From: Kordiimonas sp. SCSIO 12603
Lineage (GTDB): Bacteria; Pseudomonadota; Alphaproteobacteria; Sphingomonadales; Kordiimonadaceae
DNA: 64,000 nt
Direction: 5' to 3'
Assembly (NCBI RefSeq): GCF_024398035.1
Contig: NZ_CP073748.1
Span: 3,153,001 to 3,217,000 of the forward strand
Positions 8,831-18,196 of the stretch are shown here, in pieces; the stretch's first letter is position 1, and every line of letters begins with the position of its first letter. The notes below the pieces were generated by a model. That model was not told the DNA's origin. It made no database searches and was given only the letters and a program-made list of their open reading frames with translations. A program made the translations under genes and the position numbers.

Positions 8831-10612
8831 GTGCAAACTTTGGCAAATGATATGACTGCTATAGACCAGTTATTACAATCTTTCGGCGCATCGCCTGCTC
8901 AGGCATTAGGCGCATTGTTAGGTACTAATCCGGCAGAAGGCACTGAAGGTACTGGCGAATTTGCAGCAGCACTGCAAGCGATTAAACCCAGCAATCTGAC
9001 AGGACAAGTGTCAGACGTAGATTCAGAAAATAGCGCAATTTATTCCGTCACTGCGGCAGATGGTGTTAGTTCTGTAGAAGAGATTATTGCCCAGCATCAG
9101 GCAGAAGCTACCCCTTTAACTGGTGATGACCTTTCACAATCAGCTGCATCTGGCAAACCATCACTCATTGTTGCAGAGGGGCGATCAAAGGAATTTCTGG
9201 AAGGCATACCAGGCCTACAGCTAACAAAGCTCTCAACGGATCAGCTTACCAAAATCATCGAAAGTACTCAGATTGTTCAGGAAGCAACTGATGCACCAGT
9301 AGATGAACCTGAGCTTTTTGTCTTCACTGGCACACCGAACGATACCGGCGAAGAATCCTTCCATTTTCTATCGATTGCGGATCTAGAGAATCTACTGACT
9401 GACCAGCCAGTAACGGTAACACCTGAACAGGCCCAACAGGAAACAACTGCGCCCCCAAGTGAAAACAGTGCAGAAGCATTGGCTGAAGAAACAGCCACCG
9501 TAATTCAACAGAGCGTTATTGACGGTAGCGCTCAAACAGAAGCAGACACAGAAGAAGTAGCAGTTGCTATCAAACAAAGATCTGCAGCAACACCAGCCCC
9601 TTCAACACCAACTTCTCAGCCTAATCCTGAAAGCAAAACTCTAGAAGATGCGGCAATCATTGCTGCGGCTAAAGAAACTGCGCAAAAAACTGCTAAGGGA
9701 GAGGCTGTTCAAGTTAGAGCCGATGAAAAGGCTGCAGAGGGGCACGGTGTGCAATCCCAACAGGCACAGCAAACCGCTGGTGCTACAGCTCAGGCCGCCA
9801 CGAATAAACAAGCGAATACAAACGGTAAAGCTGCTAGTAATGGCGCGCAAAACAAGCCATCACTAGCAACCGATTCTGCTCAAACTAAAGCCACACCTGA
9901 AACTACTGATACAATTTCTCAAAAAACAACTGAGAACCCAACTACCAGATCAGCGCCTGTAGCACAGGCACAACCTACAAATACCCAACCAAACCAACCG
10001 CCGTTAACACCTGAACGAATAGCAGGTTTCAATGGAGCCACAGCAACTGAAACTTTTGCTTCTGGCCTAAGCGGTCTCAAGGGTGAAGGCAACTTCGCAT
10101 CTACATTCAGCCTGTTAGGCGGTAAACCATCGCCAGCTCTTGGAGCTCATGTTGCGAAACAAGTGAACCTTCAAGTATCGAGAGCTGTACGCTCTGGTCA
10201 AAACGAGTTCACTGTTCGCCTGGACCCTGCTGAATTGGGCCGCGTGCAAGTCAAGATGAGCTTTATAGATGGTAAAGTTACTACAAAGATCATAGCTGAA
10301 CGCCCCGAGACACTTGAGTTAATGCAACGCGAAGCACGAGGTCTTGAACGTGCGATGGAAACTGGTGGGCATAAAGCCTCAACTGATGGCATTAGCTTTA
10401 GCCTAGATACAGGTGACGGACAAAGCGCTGGCAAATCATTTGCGGAAGCTGTTCAAAAAGAACGTCTGGATGATCAAATCAAAAACGGCACGACAACCGC
10501 TGAAACTAACGCCCTGGAAAACGATGACTATCTTCCAGAAACGGATTTGGCAGCCCTCGAAGAAATTTTATCTCGGGTAACCCCTGAAACTGGCCTTGAT
10601 GTCAGAATTTAA
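8831..10612 (+). CDS. fliK: Flagellar hook-length control protein FliK
   Basis: A 593-residue export-substrate-switch protein. Residues about 1-430 are low-complexity and rich in Ala, Thr, Gln and Glu, as expected of the disordered ruler region. The C-terminal globular domain (about 445-530) carries the Flg_hook core FTVRLDPAELGRVQVKMSF and the following helix of ERPETLELMQREARGLERAM. I use GTG at 8831. An in-frame ATG at 8852 is an alternative, and neither has a strong Shine-Dalgarno. It is first in a fliK-flgD-flgE run behind a sigma-54 promoter. Confidence 0.88.
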   Translation: MQTLANDMTAIDQLLQSFGASPAQALGALLGTNPAEGTEGTGEFAAALQAIKPSNLTGQVSDVDSENSAIYSVTAADGVSSVEEIIAQHQAEATPLTGDDLSQSAASGKPSLIVAEGRSKEFLEGIPGLQLTKLSTDQLTKIIESTQIVQEATDAPVDEPELFVFTGTPNDTGEESFHFLSIADLENLLTDQPVTVTPEQAQQETTAPPSENSAEALAEETATVIQQSVIDGSAQTEADTEEVAVAIKQRSAATPAPSTPTSQPNPESKTLEDAAIIAAAKETAQKTAKGEAVQVRADEKAAEGHGVQSQQAQQTAGATAQAATNKQANTNGKAASNGAQNKPSLATDSAQTKATPETTDTISQKTTENPTTRSAPVAQAQPTNTQPNQPPLTPERIAGFNGATATETFASGLSGLKGEGNFASTFSLLGGKPSPALGAHVAKQVNLQVSRAVRSGQNEFTVRLDPAELGRVQVKMSFIDGKVTTKIIAERPETLELMQREARGLERAMETGGHKASTDGISFSLDTGDGQSAGKSFAEAVQKERLDDQIKNGTTTAETNALENDDYLPETDLAALEEILSRVTPETGLDVRI

Positions 10613-10635
10613 GAGCCAGAGAGAAGGATAATATT

Positions 10636-11310
10636 ATGGCATTTCTATCTAATACCGCTGGTGTAACTCAAACAGTTGCCTCTCAATTGGGAACAGCATC
10701 CCGTGACAGTGCGACCCTTGCGGGTGACTTCGATGATTTCCTGTCTCTACTAACAACACAGCTACAGAATCAGGACCCAACAGACCCTCTCGATAGCTCA
10801 GAATTTACTAATCAGTTGGTACAGTTCACTGGTGTAGAACAACAAATTCGTTTGAACCAGAATGTGGAAAGTCTTACTCAAGTTACACTACTTGGAAACA
10901 TTGGCAGCGTTGCTTCTTATTTGAATAATGAAGCCCTTATTGAGGCTCCATTCGGTGATCACAGCACCGATGGTATTCAGTGGCAATATAGCCACCGGGT
11001 TGGCGTTGAAACTGCTAACCTCACGGTCGAAGATGAAGACGGCAATGTGATTTTTGAGGCCCCTGCTGAAACAGGCCAAGGAGTTCATGACTTCCGCTGG
11101 GATGGCAGAGACAACGAAGGTAATCTGGTAGAGCCTGGCAATTACGGCCTCCGGGTTACAGCTGCAAATGATGATGGTAACGAAACCGTTGTTGGGATCG
11201 CTGTAAGAGACCAAATCACGGGGGTTGACACAACGGGCCTAGAGCCAGTCTTCCAAGTTGGTCCAAACTTTGTACCACAAACACAAATTCTAAGGCTTTT
11301 CGGAGCCTAA
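10636..11310 (+). CDS. flgD: Flagellar hook assembly (capping) protein FlgD
   Basis: A 224-residue scaffold that caps the growing hook and directs FlgE polymerisation. The N-terminal signature FLSLLTTQLQNQDPTDPLD is at about residues 35-53. The C-terminal half has the FlgD Ig/tudor-like region, including DFRWDGRDNEGNLVEPGNY. It starts 23 bases after fliK with a GAGAAGGA Shine-Dalgarno, so it is in the same operon. Confidence 0.95.
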   Translation: MAFLSNTAGVTQTVASQLGTASRDSATLAGDFDDFLSLLTTQLQNQDPTDPLDSSEFTNQLVQFTGVEQQIRLNQNVESLTQVTLLGNIGSVASYLNNEALIEAPFGDHSTDGIQWQYSHRVGVETANLTVEDEDGNVIFEAPAETGQGVHDFRWDGRDNEGNLVEPGNYGLRVTAANDDGNETVVGIAVRDQITGVDTTGLEPVFQVGPNFVPQTQILRLFGA

Positions 11311-11424
11311 TCTCCGAAAGGTAATCTGGCTTGATAAAAATCAGGTCAAGCTTTTGGCAACAAAAGCATTTTGAGCAGAAAGCCCAAGCAAAGTGAAAAG
11401 CAAAAGAGTTTAGGAGAAGTAACA

Positions 11425-12822
11425 ATGGCATTCACAGCTTTGGCCGCAGGCGTTTCCGGCCTGCAAGCCTTCACAGAAGGCGTTGGTGTTATTGCCGATA
11501 ACATCACAAACGTTAATACAATCGGCTACAAAGAAACACGTTCACGTTTTTCTACACTAGTAACTGAAACTGCGTCACTATCATCATATTCACCAGGTGG
11601 TGTACGCGCATTCTCTGAAACACTTGTTTCTCGTCAGGGTCTGCTACAGCCTTCAGCATCTGCAACTGATCTATCGGTGGACGGTGCGGGCTTTTTCGTG
11701 GTTCGTGATGGTACTGGCGCACAAGATACAGACGGCGAAGTTCTATACACGCGAGCTGGTGCGTTTACACAGGATTCCGAAGGTTTCCTTCAGAACACAG
11801 CGGGTCTTTATCTTCTTGGTTGGCCTGTAGATTCCCAAGGGAACATTACAAACAACCAGCAGGATCCTGCTGAACTTCGTCCGATTAACCTGAGCGCGCT
11901 AAACAGCTTTGGTGCTCCAACTCAGAATGTATCTTTCCGGGCTAACTTACAGAATACAACAGCACCGACACCAACCTCTACGTATGATCCTGCGACTTCA
12001 AGCGCAACGACAGGTGTAGGCTCACTAGCGGCAGGCAACGTTACAGCGTCGTTTGAAACAAATATTCAGATTTTTGATAGTCAGGGCCGAGAACACACAG
12101 TTGTGCTTGCAGCGGTGAAAGATGCAACTACGCCAAACCAGTGGAACTACGAGCTCTATTTTGATGATGCAGCACAATTGGACAGTGCAACTCATACCGA
12201 TGGTCTGATTGGTAGCGGTAGCTTACGCTTCAACCCCAATGGTTCTATCGATCTCGACAATACCACATTGAATAATGCGGGTGGTACGGCTGTAGATTTA
12301 TCAAACAACGAAGCTCTTACTTTTGAATATGCTGCAGGCGGTCCGGACAACGTGGAAGTTGCAGACGGCGCTATCCGCTTTGATTTTGGTACAAACGATG
12401 GCACAGACGGTTTCTCGCAATTTGATAACGAATCTACACTGATTAGTTCTGCTGTAGATGGCGCGAACTTCCAGAACGTTAATGGTGTATCAATCGGCCA
12501 GGATGGTACGGTAACTGCACTTTTCGATAACGGTCTTGAATTGACAATCTTCCAATTGCCTGTTGCAACATTCTCCAACGCGGATGGGCTTACCCGCCGC
12601 CAAGGTAATGCATTTGGTCTTTCTGATCTTTCAGGTATTGCGACATTCCAGCAGGCTGGACAAGGTGGCGCGGGTAAAATTGCTCCGAACTCCCTTGAGC
12701 AGTCAACCGTTGATCTGGCGAATGAATTTTCAGAGCTGATTAAAGTTCAACGAGCTTTCTCAGCCTCAACTCGGATTATCACTACGTCCGATGAAATCCT
12801 TGAAGAACTGACCCGAATCTAA
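11425..12822 (+). CDS. flgE: Flagellar hook protein FlgE
   Basis: A 465-residue hook subunit. The N-terminal rod/hook helix (ALAAGVSGLQAFTEGVGVI) with DNITNVNTIGYKETRSRF is diagnostic, and the C-terminal helix ELIKVQRAFSASTRIITTSD completes the axial coiled-coil pair. Strong AGGAGAAG precedes the ATG at 11425. An in-frame upstream ATG at 11371 would add an unlikely Lys-rich extension. It is the last gene of the fliK-flgD-flgE set. A hairpin lies 30 bases downstream. Confidence 0.95.
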   Translation: MAFTALAAGVSGLQAFTEGVGVIADNITNVNTIGYKETRSRFSTLVTETASLSSYSPGGVRAFSETLVSRQGLLQPSASATDLSVDGAGFFVVRDGTGAQDTDGEVLYTRAGAFTQDSEGFLQNTAGLYLLGWPVDSQGNITNNQQDPAELRPINLSALNSFGAPTQNVSFRANLQNTTAPTPTSTYDPATSSATTGVGSLAAGNVTASFETNIQIFDSQGREHTVVLAAVKDATTPNQWNYELYFDDAAQLDSATHTDGLIGSGSLRFNPNGSIDLDNTTLNNAGGTAVDLSNNEALTFEYAAGGPDNVEVADGAIRFDFGTNDGTDGFSQFDNESTLISSAVDGANFQNVNGVSIGQDGTVTALFDNGLELTIFQLPVATFSNADGLTRRQGNAFGLSDLSGIATFQQAGQGGAGKIAPNSLEQSTVDLANEFSELIKVQRAFSASTRIITTSDEILEELTRI

Positions 12823-12852
12823 CGTCGGTTTTTACTTCTCTCTTTTGCTTAT

Positions 12853-12878
12853 GCCGGGTAGCCAAATGGTTACCCGGC
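12853..12878 (+). terminator. Hairpin after flgE
   Basis: GCCGGGTA (12853-12860) pairs with TACCCGGC (12871-12878), with further inner pairing. It is GC-rich against an AT-rich background and ends the hook operon. There is no strong U-tract. Confidence 0.55.
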
Positions 12879-12907
12879 TGTCAGCGTTTAAACACCGACC
12901 AAATTAG

Positions 12908-12925
12908 TTAACAGCCTATTAACCC
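12908..12925 (+). promoter_or_regulatory. CtrA-binding box upstream of sciP
   Basis: TTAA (12908-12911), seven bases, then TTAACCC (12919-12925) is a full match to the alphaproteobacterial CtrA consensus TTAA-N7-TTAAC. It lies 71 bases before the sciP start. Confidence 0.65.
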
Positions 12926-12995
12926 TACCTGTTAGGCCTTTATTAAAATCAGATTGTTAGATTTCTACTTGCAAGTGGCAACGAGGTTTTCGGTA

Positions 12996-13289
12996 ATGCA
13001 ATCTGATAATCAGCAAAAGCAAAATCAGGTTATTGGACCACTGGGTCGCCCTTTGACTCTGGATGATTTGCCAAACACAAATACCAAAAGATGGGTTATC
13101 AGACGTAAGGCAGAAGTAGTTGCCGCTGTCCAAGGTGGTTTGCTCACGCTCGAAGACGCATGTAAACGTTATTCATTGTCTGTCGAAGAATTCTTATCCT
13201 GGCAACAGGCAATCAATCAAAATGGCCTCGCGGGCCTCAGAACTACCCGTATTCAGAAATACCGTAGTCAAGAAGTTGATAATCGTTAA
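12996..13289 (+). CDS. sciP: CtrA inhibitor SciP (DUF1153 family)
   Basis: A 97-residue helix-turn-helix protein. In Caulobacter, SciP binds CtrA and prevents RNA polymerase recruitment at CtrA-activated promoters in swarmer cells. The family core is plain: GPLGRPLTLDDLP, then RWVIRRKAEVVAAVQGGLL, then the helix pair LEDACKRYSLSVEEFLSWQ. Start ATG at 12996 follows ACGAGG. An upstream TTG would add 14 residues. It sits alone between hook and basal-body operons, with a CtrA box upstream, suggesting feedback control by CtrA. Confidence 0.92.
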   Translation: MQSDNQQKQNQVIGPLGRPLTLDDLPNTNTKRWVIRRKAEVVAAVQGGLLTLEDACKRYSLSVEEFLSWQQAINQNGLAGLRTTRIQKYRSQEVDNR

Positions 13290-13364
13290 GTCCTTACAAA
13301 GGTTGACATTTTGTAGCTTCAAAAACTTTTTTTTCCAGTTAACGAAGATTTTGCTTTACATTTA

Positions 13365-13381
13365 TAGGCAAAAATTGCCTA
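13365..13381. promoter_or_regulatory. Perfect 17-base palindrome upstream of fliF
   Basis: TAGGCAA-AAA-TTGCCTA is a perfect 7-3-7 inverted repeat 114 bases before the fliF start, in the 13290-13494 gap. No U-tract follows, so it is not an obvious terminator. Caulobacter FlbD represses fliF through palindromic ftr elements with a GGC...GCC core. From memory this site looks like one, but I cannot check the consensus here. A lone GTTAAC lies just upstream at about 13338. Confidence 0.5.
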
Positions 13382-13494
13382 GATTTAACTATCTGTTTAC
13401 TATCAGATCGTAATTTGGGGTAAGTTTTTATAAGTATATCCTCTGCTAAGAGGTATGGGTAAGGCAGCAATAGCAGCCGATAGTCGAGGTAGGC

Positions 13495-15240
13495 GTGGAC
13501 GGTTTAATTCAAACACTCAAAAACATGGGCATGACCAGATTGGCCATGATCGGTGTAGCAGGGACTTTAACAGTCGCCTTTTTTTGGGCAGTTATGAGTG
13601 GTGTATCCAGTTCACCAATGGTCATTTTATACGCTGATCTTGACCCAGCTTCTGCATCTTCTATCGCCGCACAGCTTGAAGCCGAAAACATTCCAATTTC
13701 TTCTGATCCAACTGGCCGCACAATTAAAGTACCAAGAGCTCATGTTGATAGACTACGCCTAAGGTTCGCAGGGGAAGGCTTGACTGGCGGCGTTGTTGGA
13801 AAAGAAATTTTCGATGCTGACAGCGGTTTTGGTCGCACTAGTTTTGAGCTCAACGTTAATTACGTTCGAGCCATTGAAGGCGAACTTGCCAGAACCATAA
13901 AGTATTTCCCGTCGGTTCGTGAAGCGCGTGTCCATGTTGTTATCCCAGAAAGACGCCCTTTCCAGCGTGAAGAGAGCCAGCCATCAGCATCTATTATGCT
14001 TAAAACAGCGGGTTCGGTTAGCCAATCGCAAGCACAAGCGATTCAGGCGCTCGTTGCTTCTGCAGTTCCAAGCCTTTCACCAGACTACGTAACAATTACC
14101 GACACAAGTGGTCGCCTTCTTGTTGATGGTGGTGGTTCTGATGATCTCGCAAGCTTTTCAAATCTGGATGAAAGCCGTAGAGCAAAAGAAAGAGAATATC
14201 GTAGTAAAATTGAAGAACTAATTGGTAGTGTTGTTGGCGTTGGCCGAGTAAGAGCCGAAGTGGCTATTCAAATGAACATGAGCCGCACAACAACCAGCGA
14301 AACCTCTTTTGACCCGGAAGGCCAGGTAGTCATTTCTTCTAACGTGCGAGAAGAAAGTTCTTCAGAGCCACTACCAGGTGGTCAGGTTACAGTAGGCAAT
14401 AACCAGCCCAACGCTGCCAACGGTTCCCAAAACAACAATAGCGCTGATACAAACAAAACCGAAGAAGCGACTAACTTTGAAAACTCTAAAACAGAAACAG
14501 TAACAGTTAGAGAACCGGGCGAAATAACAGGCATTCAGGTATCTGTTCTTGTTGATTATAATCGCCAATTGGACGAGCTCGGTAATACAGTTGGTGATCC
14601 AACACCACGTGATCAAACGGAAATTGATCAAATTCGCAATCTCGTTATTACAGCCATTCCTGCCATTCGAGATGCGGCCACTGGTGATATCATCCCACAT
14701 GATGACAACGTAACCGTGGCAGCAATGCGCTTTGTTGACCCAGAACCGTTTGAAGCAACGGCCCCATCCTTCAACTTGCTAGGCCTCAACAAATCTGACT
14801 TGCTCGAGCTTGTTACTTATGGTGGCACCATTCTGGTTGCTCTTGTTTTCCTTCTCTTGATTGTACGCCCTCTGGTTATCCGTATTATTGATTCCATTCC
14901 GGAACAACCAACTCCAGAAGAGCTAGCTCAACAGCAACAACTAGAGGATATGGCCTCAGAAACACCTGCCATTGCAGGCCCTGGAGGTATCACTGGGCCA
15001 ATTTCCGCTGATTTGGTAGCGGCAGCGGCGGCTGGTGATGAAAATGCCGCAGCTGCAGTCATGGCTGCACGGCAAACAGGCCAGCTAGCACTGGATGAAA
15101 TGCGAACGGATAGCCAGATTGACATGGCTCAAATTGAAAACCGTATTCAGGAGACAGCTATTCAAAAGGTTTCCGATATCATTAAAGCAAATCCAGCAGA
15201 GTCAGTCGCGATTATCCGTGGCTGGCTATATGCAGAGTAG
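13495..15240 (+). CDS. fliF: Flagellar M-ring (MS-ring) protein FliF
   Basis: A 581-residue inner-membrane protein that builds the MS ring. Transmembrane segments are near residues 18-38 (MIGVAGTLTVAFFWAVM) and 442-465 (GGTILVALVFLLLIVRPLV). The periplasmic ring-building region lies between, with the typical YADLDPASASSIAAQLE opening and EGELARTIKYFPSVREARVH. The C-terminal tail is the FliG-binding helix. I use GTG at 13495, preceded by TCGAGGTAG. It is the first gene of the long fliF-to-flhG run. Confidence 0.95.
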   Translation: MDGLIQTLKNMGMTRLAMIGVAGTLTVAFFWAVMSGVSSSPMVILYADLDPASASSIAAQLEAENIPISSDPTGRTIKVPRAHVDRLRLRFAGEGLTGGVVGKEIFDADSGFGRTSFELNVNYVRAIEGELARTIKYFPSVREARVHVVIPERRPFQREESQPSASIMLKTAGSVSQSQAQAIQALVASAVPSLSPDYVTITDTSGRLLVDGGGSDDLASFSNLDESRRAKEREYRSKIEELIGSVVGVGRVRAEVAIQMNMSRTTTSETSFDPEGQVVISSNVREESSSEPLPGGQVTVGNNQPNAANGSQNNNSADTNKTEEATNFENSKTETVTVREPGEITGIQVSVLVDYNRQLDELGNTVGDPTPRDQTEIDQIRNLVITAIPAIRDAATGDIIPHDDNVTVAAMRFVDPEPFEATAPSFNLLGLNKSDLLELVTYGGTILVALVFLLLIVRPLVIRIIDSIPEQPTPEELAQQQQLEDMASETPAIAGPGGITGPISADLVAAAAAGDENAAAAVMAARQTGQLALDEMRTDSQIDMAQIENRIQETAIQKVSDIIKANPAESVAIIRGWLYAE

Positions 15241-15254
15241 GATGAGTTAGTTTT

Positions 15255-16274
15255 ATGGACGAAAACGCTATTGCGCTTGAAAAAATGACTGGTTCCCAAA
15301 AAGCCGCTGCTTTTATGCTGGCTATTGGTGAGGAACACGGGAAAGACATTTGGAATCAACTCTCTGAAGATGAGGTAAAAGAGCTTTCACAGCACATGTC
15401 CTTGCTTGGGCAGGTTGAAGCTGCAGCCGTTGAAGCCCTGTTTGTCGAGTTTGCCTCAAAGGTATCAACGGTTGGCAGTTTGAATGGTTCCTTTGATAGT
15501 ACCGAACGTCTTCTCGGTAAAATGCTACCATCTGACCGTGTTCAACAAATTATGGATGAAATCCGCGGCCCTGCGGGACGTACTATGTGGGATAAACTGG
15601 GCAATGTGAACGAAATGGTTCTCGCCAGTTACCTCAAAAATGAATACCCACAAACAGTGGCAGTAGTGCTGCAGAAGATTAAAGCCGAACATGCTGCCCG
15701 CGTGCTTGCTGTGCTTCCTGAAGATTTTTCTATGGAAGTTATCATGCGGATGCTCCGCATGGAATCAGTGCAAAAAGATATTCTAGACAAGGTAGAACAA
15801 ACACTCCGCGTAGAGTTCATGAATAACCTTGCGCGTACAAGCCGCAAAGATAGTCACGAAACAATCGCTGAGATTTTCAACTATCTAGATCGTAGTGCCG
15901 AGGCGCGTTTCCTTGCTTCACTTGAAGATAGAAACCGCGATAGCGCAGAACGCATTAGAGCTTTGATGTTCACATTTGAGGACCTTTCAAATCTCGATCC
16001 AAGCGGTGTTCAAACTCTTCTGAGAAATGTCGACAAAGATAAGCTTGCGCTCGCTATGAAAGGTGCATCTGATACGCTGAGAGATCTCTTCTTCTCTAAC
16101 ATGTCCGAACGTGCTGCAAAGATCCTGCGGGAGGATATGGAAGCGATGGGCCCTGTACGCCTCAGGGATGTAGATGAAGCACAAATGGAAATGGTGAATA
16201 AAGCGAAAGAACTTGCTGAAGCTGGCGAAATTCTCCTGTCTGATAACAAAGGCGAGGATGAGCTGATCTACTAG
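15255..16274 (+). CDS. fliG: Flagellar motor switch protein FliG
   Basis: A 339-residue C-ring protein that contacts FliF, FliM and the stator. The N-terminal part ([20 protein letters not shown]) binds FliF. The middle domain carries [16 protein letters not shown], the EHPQ-type FliM-binding region. The C-terminal domain has the charged torque helix around [20 protein letters not shown]. It starts 14 bases after fliF, clearly co-transcribed. Confidence 0.95.
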   Translation: MDENAIALEKMTGSQKAAAFMLAIGEEHGKDIWNQLSEDEVKELSQHMSLLGQVEAAAVEALFVEFASKVSTVGSLNGSFDSTERLLGKMLPSDRVQQIMDEIRGPAGRTMWDKLGNVNEMVLASYLKNEYPQTVAVVLQKIKAEHAARVLAVLPEDFSMEVIMRMLRMESVQKDILDKVEQTLRVEFMNNLARTSRKDSHETIAEIFNYLDRSAEARFLASLEDRNRDSAERIRALMFTFEDLSNLDPSGVQTLLRNVDKDKLALAMKGASDTLRDLFFSNMSERAAKILREDMEAMGPVRLRDVDEAQMEMVNKAKELAEAGEILLSDNKGEDELIY

Positions 16275-16292
16275 ATCACGCGAGATAAAATC

Positions 16293-16967
16293 ATGGCAGA
16301 CCCTATTAAATTCACCTTTGACCAAGCTTTCGATGGCGGCGCTAAAAGTCGGTATGATCTTGAAATCGAAAGGTTAGAACAAGAAAATCAGGCAGCGCAA
16401 GCTTCGGCACTTACACAAGGGCAAGAGCAAGGTCGTCAACAAGCACTCACAGAGATTGAAGCTGCTACACAAGAAGCAATGTCACAAGTTGCTCAAGCGG
16501 CTCATGCACTTTTCTCGCAACAAGCTCAACTTGAAGCAAGCCTTAAACAACAAATGGTACAGCTTGCTTACGCTATTGCCTCCAAACTATCCCCTGCTCT
16601 TATCCGCAACCAACCATTGGCGGAAATTGAAGCATTGATAGAAGACTGTCTGGCAACTGCAAACAAAGAACCACGGCTAATCGTAAGGGTTTCTGAAACG
16701 CTATCTGAAGCCATTAGCGAACGTCTGGAAGATATGAAAACTAAAACTAACTTTCCTGGTGATATCGTTTTGATCGGTGAACAATCCTTCGGCCCTCAAG
16801 ATTGCCGCGTAGAGTGGCCTGATGGAGGGACAGAACGCCGATTTGTTGATATTCAAAGGGAAATTGAAGATGCCGTTCAACGTTTTGTGATGTCTGGTTC
16901 TGATCTCACTGAATCTGTTGCAACAAATACTGAAGAACAAACTGCGCCTCCAGCGCAGCCTGTATAG
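16293..16967 (+). CDS. fliH: FliH-like flagellar export ATPase regulator
   Basis: A 224-residue protein. Its position between fliG and fliN, a Gln/Ala-rich N-terminal coiled coil (about residues 20-90) with the GQEQGRQQ repeat typical of FliH, and a C-terminal V-ATPase-E-like domain (about 110-200) support FliH. FliH ties the FliI ATPase to the C-ring and export gate. fliI and fliJ are encoded about 12 kb downstream on the other strand. Sequence identity in this family is low, so the call rests partly on context. Confidence 0.8.
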   Translation: MADPIKFTFDQAFDGGAKSRYDLEIERLEQENQAAQASALTQGQEQGRQQALTEIEAATQEAMSQVAQAAHALFSQQAQLEASLKQQMVQLAYAIASKLSPALIRNQPLAEIEALIEDCLATANKEPRLIVRVSETLSEAISERLEDMKTKTNFPGDIVLIGEQSFGPQDCRVEWPDGGTERRFVDIQREIEDAVQRFVMSGSDLTESVATNTEEQTAPPAQPV

Positions 16968-16982
16968 GAATAAGGGAATCAC

Positions 16983-17339
16983 ATGGCTGGAGAAGACGAA
17001 AATAATGTTGGCCTTCAGGAACTGTCTTCTGGTGAAGGTAAAGCTCCTGATCTAGCTCAAAAAGAAGATGGGCAAGTTCGTTCTGCACAAGAACTTGAAC
17101 CAGTTTTTGATGTACCTGTTCAGGTACAGGCAGTACTGGGGCGTTCATCTCTTGAGGTAAATCAGCTGCTAAAACTGGGACCAGGAGCTGTTATTGAGCT
17201 AGACCGTAAAGTTGGCGAAGCCATTGATATTTATGTGAATAACAGGCTTGTTGCCCGTGGTGAGGTGGTACTTGTAGAAGACCATCTCGGTGTAACAATG
17301 ACTGAAATCATTAAGCTGGACGGTAACGCTACAGCTTAA
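16983..17339 (+). CDS. fliN: Flagellar motor switch protein FliN
   Basis: A 118-residue C-ring subunit. A variable acidic N-terminus is followed by the SpoA domain (about 40-115): VPVQVQAVLGRSSLEVNQLL, then LGPGAVIELDRKVGEAIDIY and VNNRLVARGEVVLVEDHLGV. It starts 15 bases after fliH with a Shine-Dalgarno of GGAATAAGGGAA. fliM is not in this window. Confidence 0.95.
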   Translation: MAGEDENNVGLQELSSGEGKAPDLAQKEDGQVRSAQELEPVFDVPVQVQAVLGRSSLEVNQLLKLGPGAVIELDRKVGEAIDIYVNNRLVARGEVVLVEDHLGVTMTEIIKLDGNATA

Positions 17340-17371
17340 AGAAACGCACACAGGCGGGGAGACAAACATTT

Positions 17372-18136
17372 ATGAGCACCCTTTTCGGAATGTTAACGGC
17401 ATTCTTGCTGGTCATTGGTGCCATATTGATAGGTGGTTCTGCGAATGCCTTCATTAACCTTCAGGGTATCCTGATCGTTGTGATTGGCACATTTGCAGTA
17501 ACAGCCATCAGTTTTCGCCTGAATGAAATGATGGCGTTGCCAAGAAATATTTGGGTTTTACTGAGGCATAGCCAGCGTGAGCCTAGCGAGGAAGCAATCA
17601 AAATTATGAAAATCGCTGTAGAAGCAAGAAAACACAATGATGTGCTTATGCTTGAGCGGTTAATTCCTCGGCTTAAAGACACACCTTTCCTTGCACAGGC
17701 TATACAGTTGGTTGTTGATGGCTCACAGCCAGATGAAATTGAACAAATGATGAGACGTGAGGCTAGTACTGCTTCTGCACGGCATATGCGTTCTGTAGAT
17801 TTTCTAAGACGAGCTGGCGACGTTGCCCCTGCTATGGGCCTTATTGGTACACTAATTGGCTTAGTGCGCATGCTTGGTAACCTAGAAGACCCATCATCAC
17901 TAGGCCCTGCAATGGCTGTAGCACTACTCACAACATTTTATGGTGCTGTTATGGCGCATCTGATTTTTATCCCACTTGCTGCCAAAACAGAACACTGCAC
18001 AGAAGAAGAAGCCCTTGTAAACAATTTGTATGCGATGGGAGCAACATCTATCCGGCGGAACGAAAATCCTCGACGGTTGGAAATGTTGCTCAACACCATT
18101 TTGCCGCCGGCACAACGCATCACTTATTACAAGTAA
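17372..18136 (+). CDS. motA: MotA/PomA-type flagellar stator subunit
   Basis: A 254-residue membrane protein of the MotA/TolQ/ExbB family. Four hydrophobic segments are seen: about 5-25, 28-48, 150-170 and 185-205. A cytoplasmic loop with charged residues lies between the second and third. The conserved block AGDVAPAMGLIGTLIGLVRM is in the third segment. The length and loop are closer to PomA/short MotA than to TolQ. Its place between fliN and flbD supports a stator role. No motB/pomB partner is adjacent. Confidence 0.85.
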   Translation: MSTLFGMLTAFLLVIGAILIGGSANAFINLQGILIVVIGTFAVTAISFRLNEMMALPRNIWVLLRHSQREPSEEAIKIMKIAVEARKHNDVLMLERLIPRLKDTPFLAQAIQLVVDGSQPDEIEQMMRREASTASARHMRSVDFLRRAGDVAPAMGLIGTLIGLVRMLGNLEDPSSLGPAMAVALLTTFYGAVMAHLIFIPLAAKTEHCTEEEALVNNLYAMGATSIRRNENPRRLEMLLNTILPPAQRITYYK

Positions 18137-18196
18137 CAAGGCACAGAATTAGAAACCAATCCGCAGGAGCGCGGAGAGGTAAAACGGAGACTAAAA

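Noticed and set aside
11320-11350. TGGCTTG and TTTTGGCAAC upstream of flgE as sigma-54 promoters
   Set aside because: The distance to the downstream GC is wrong for -24/-12 in both cases.
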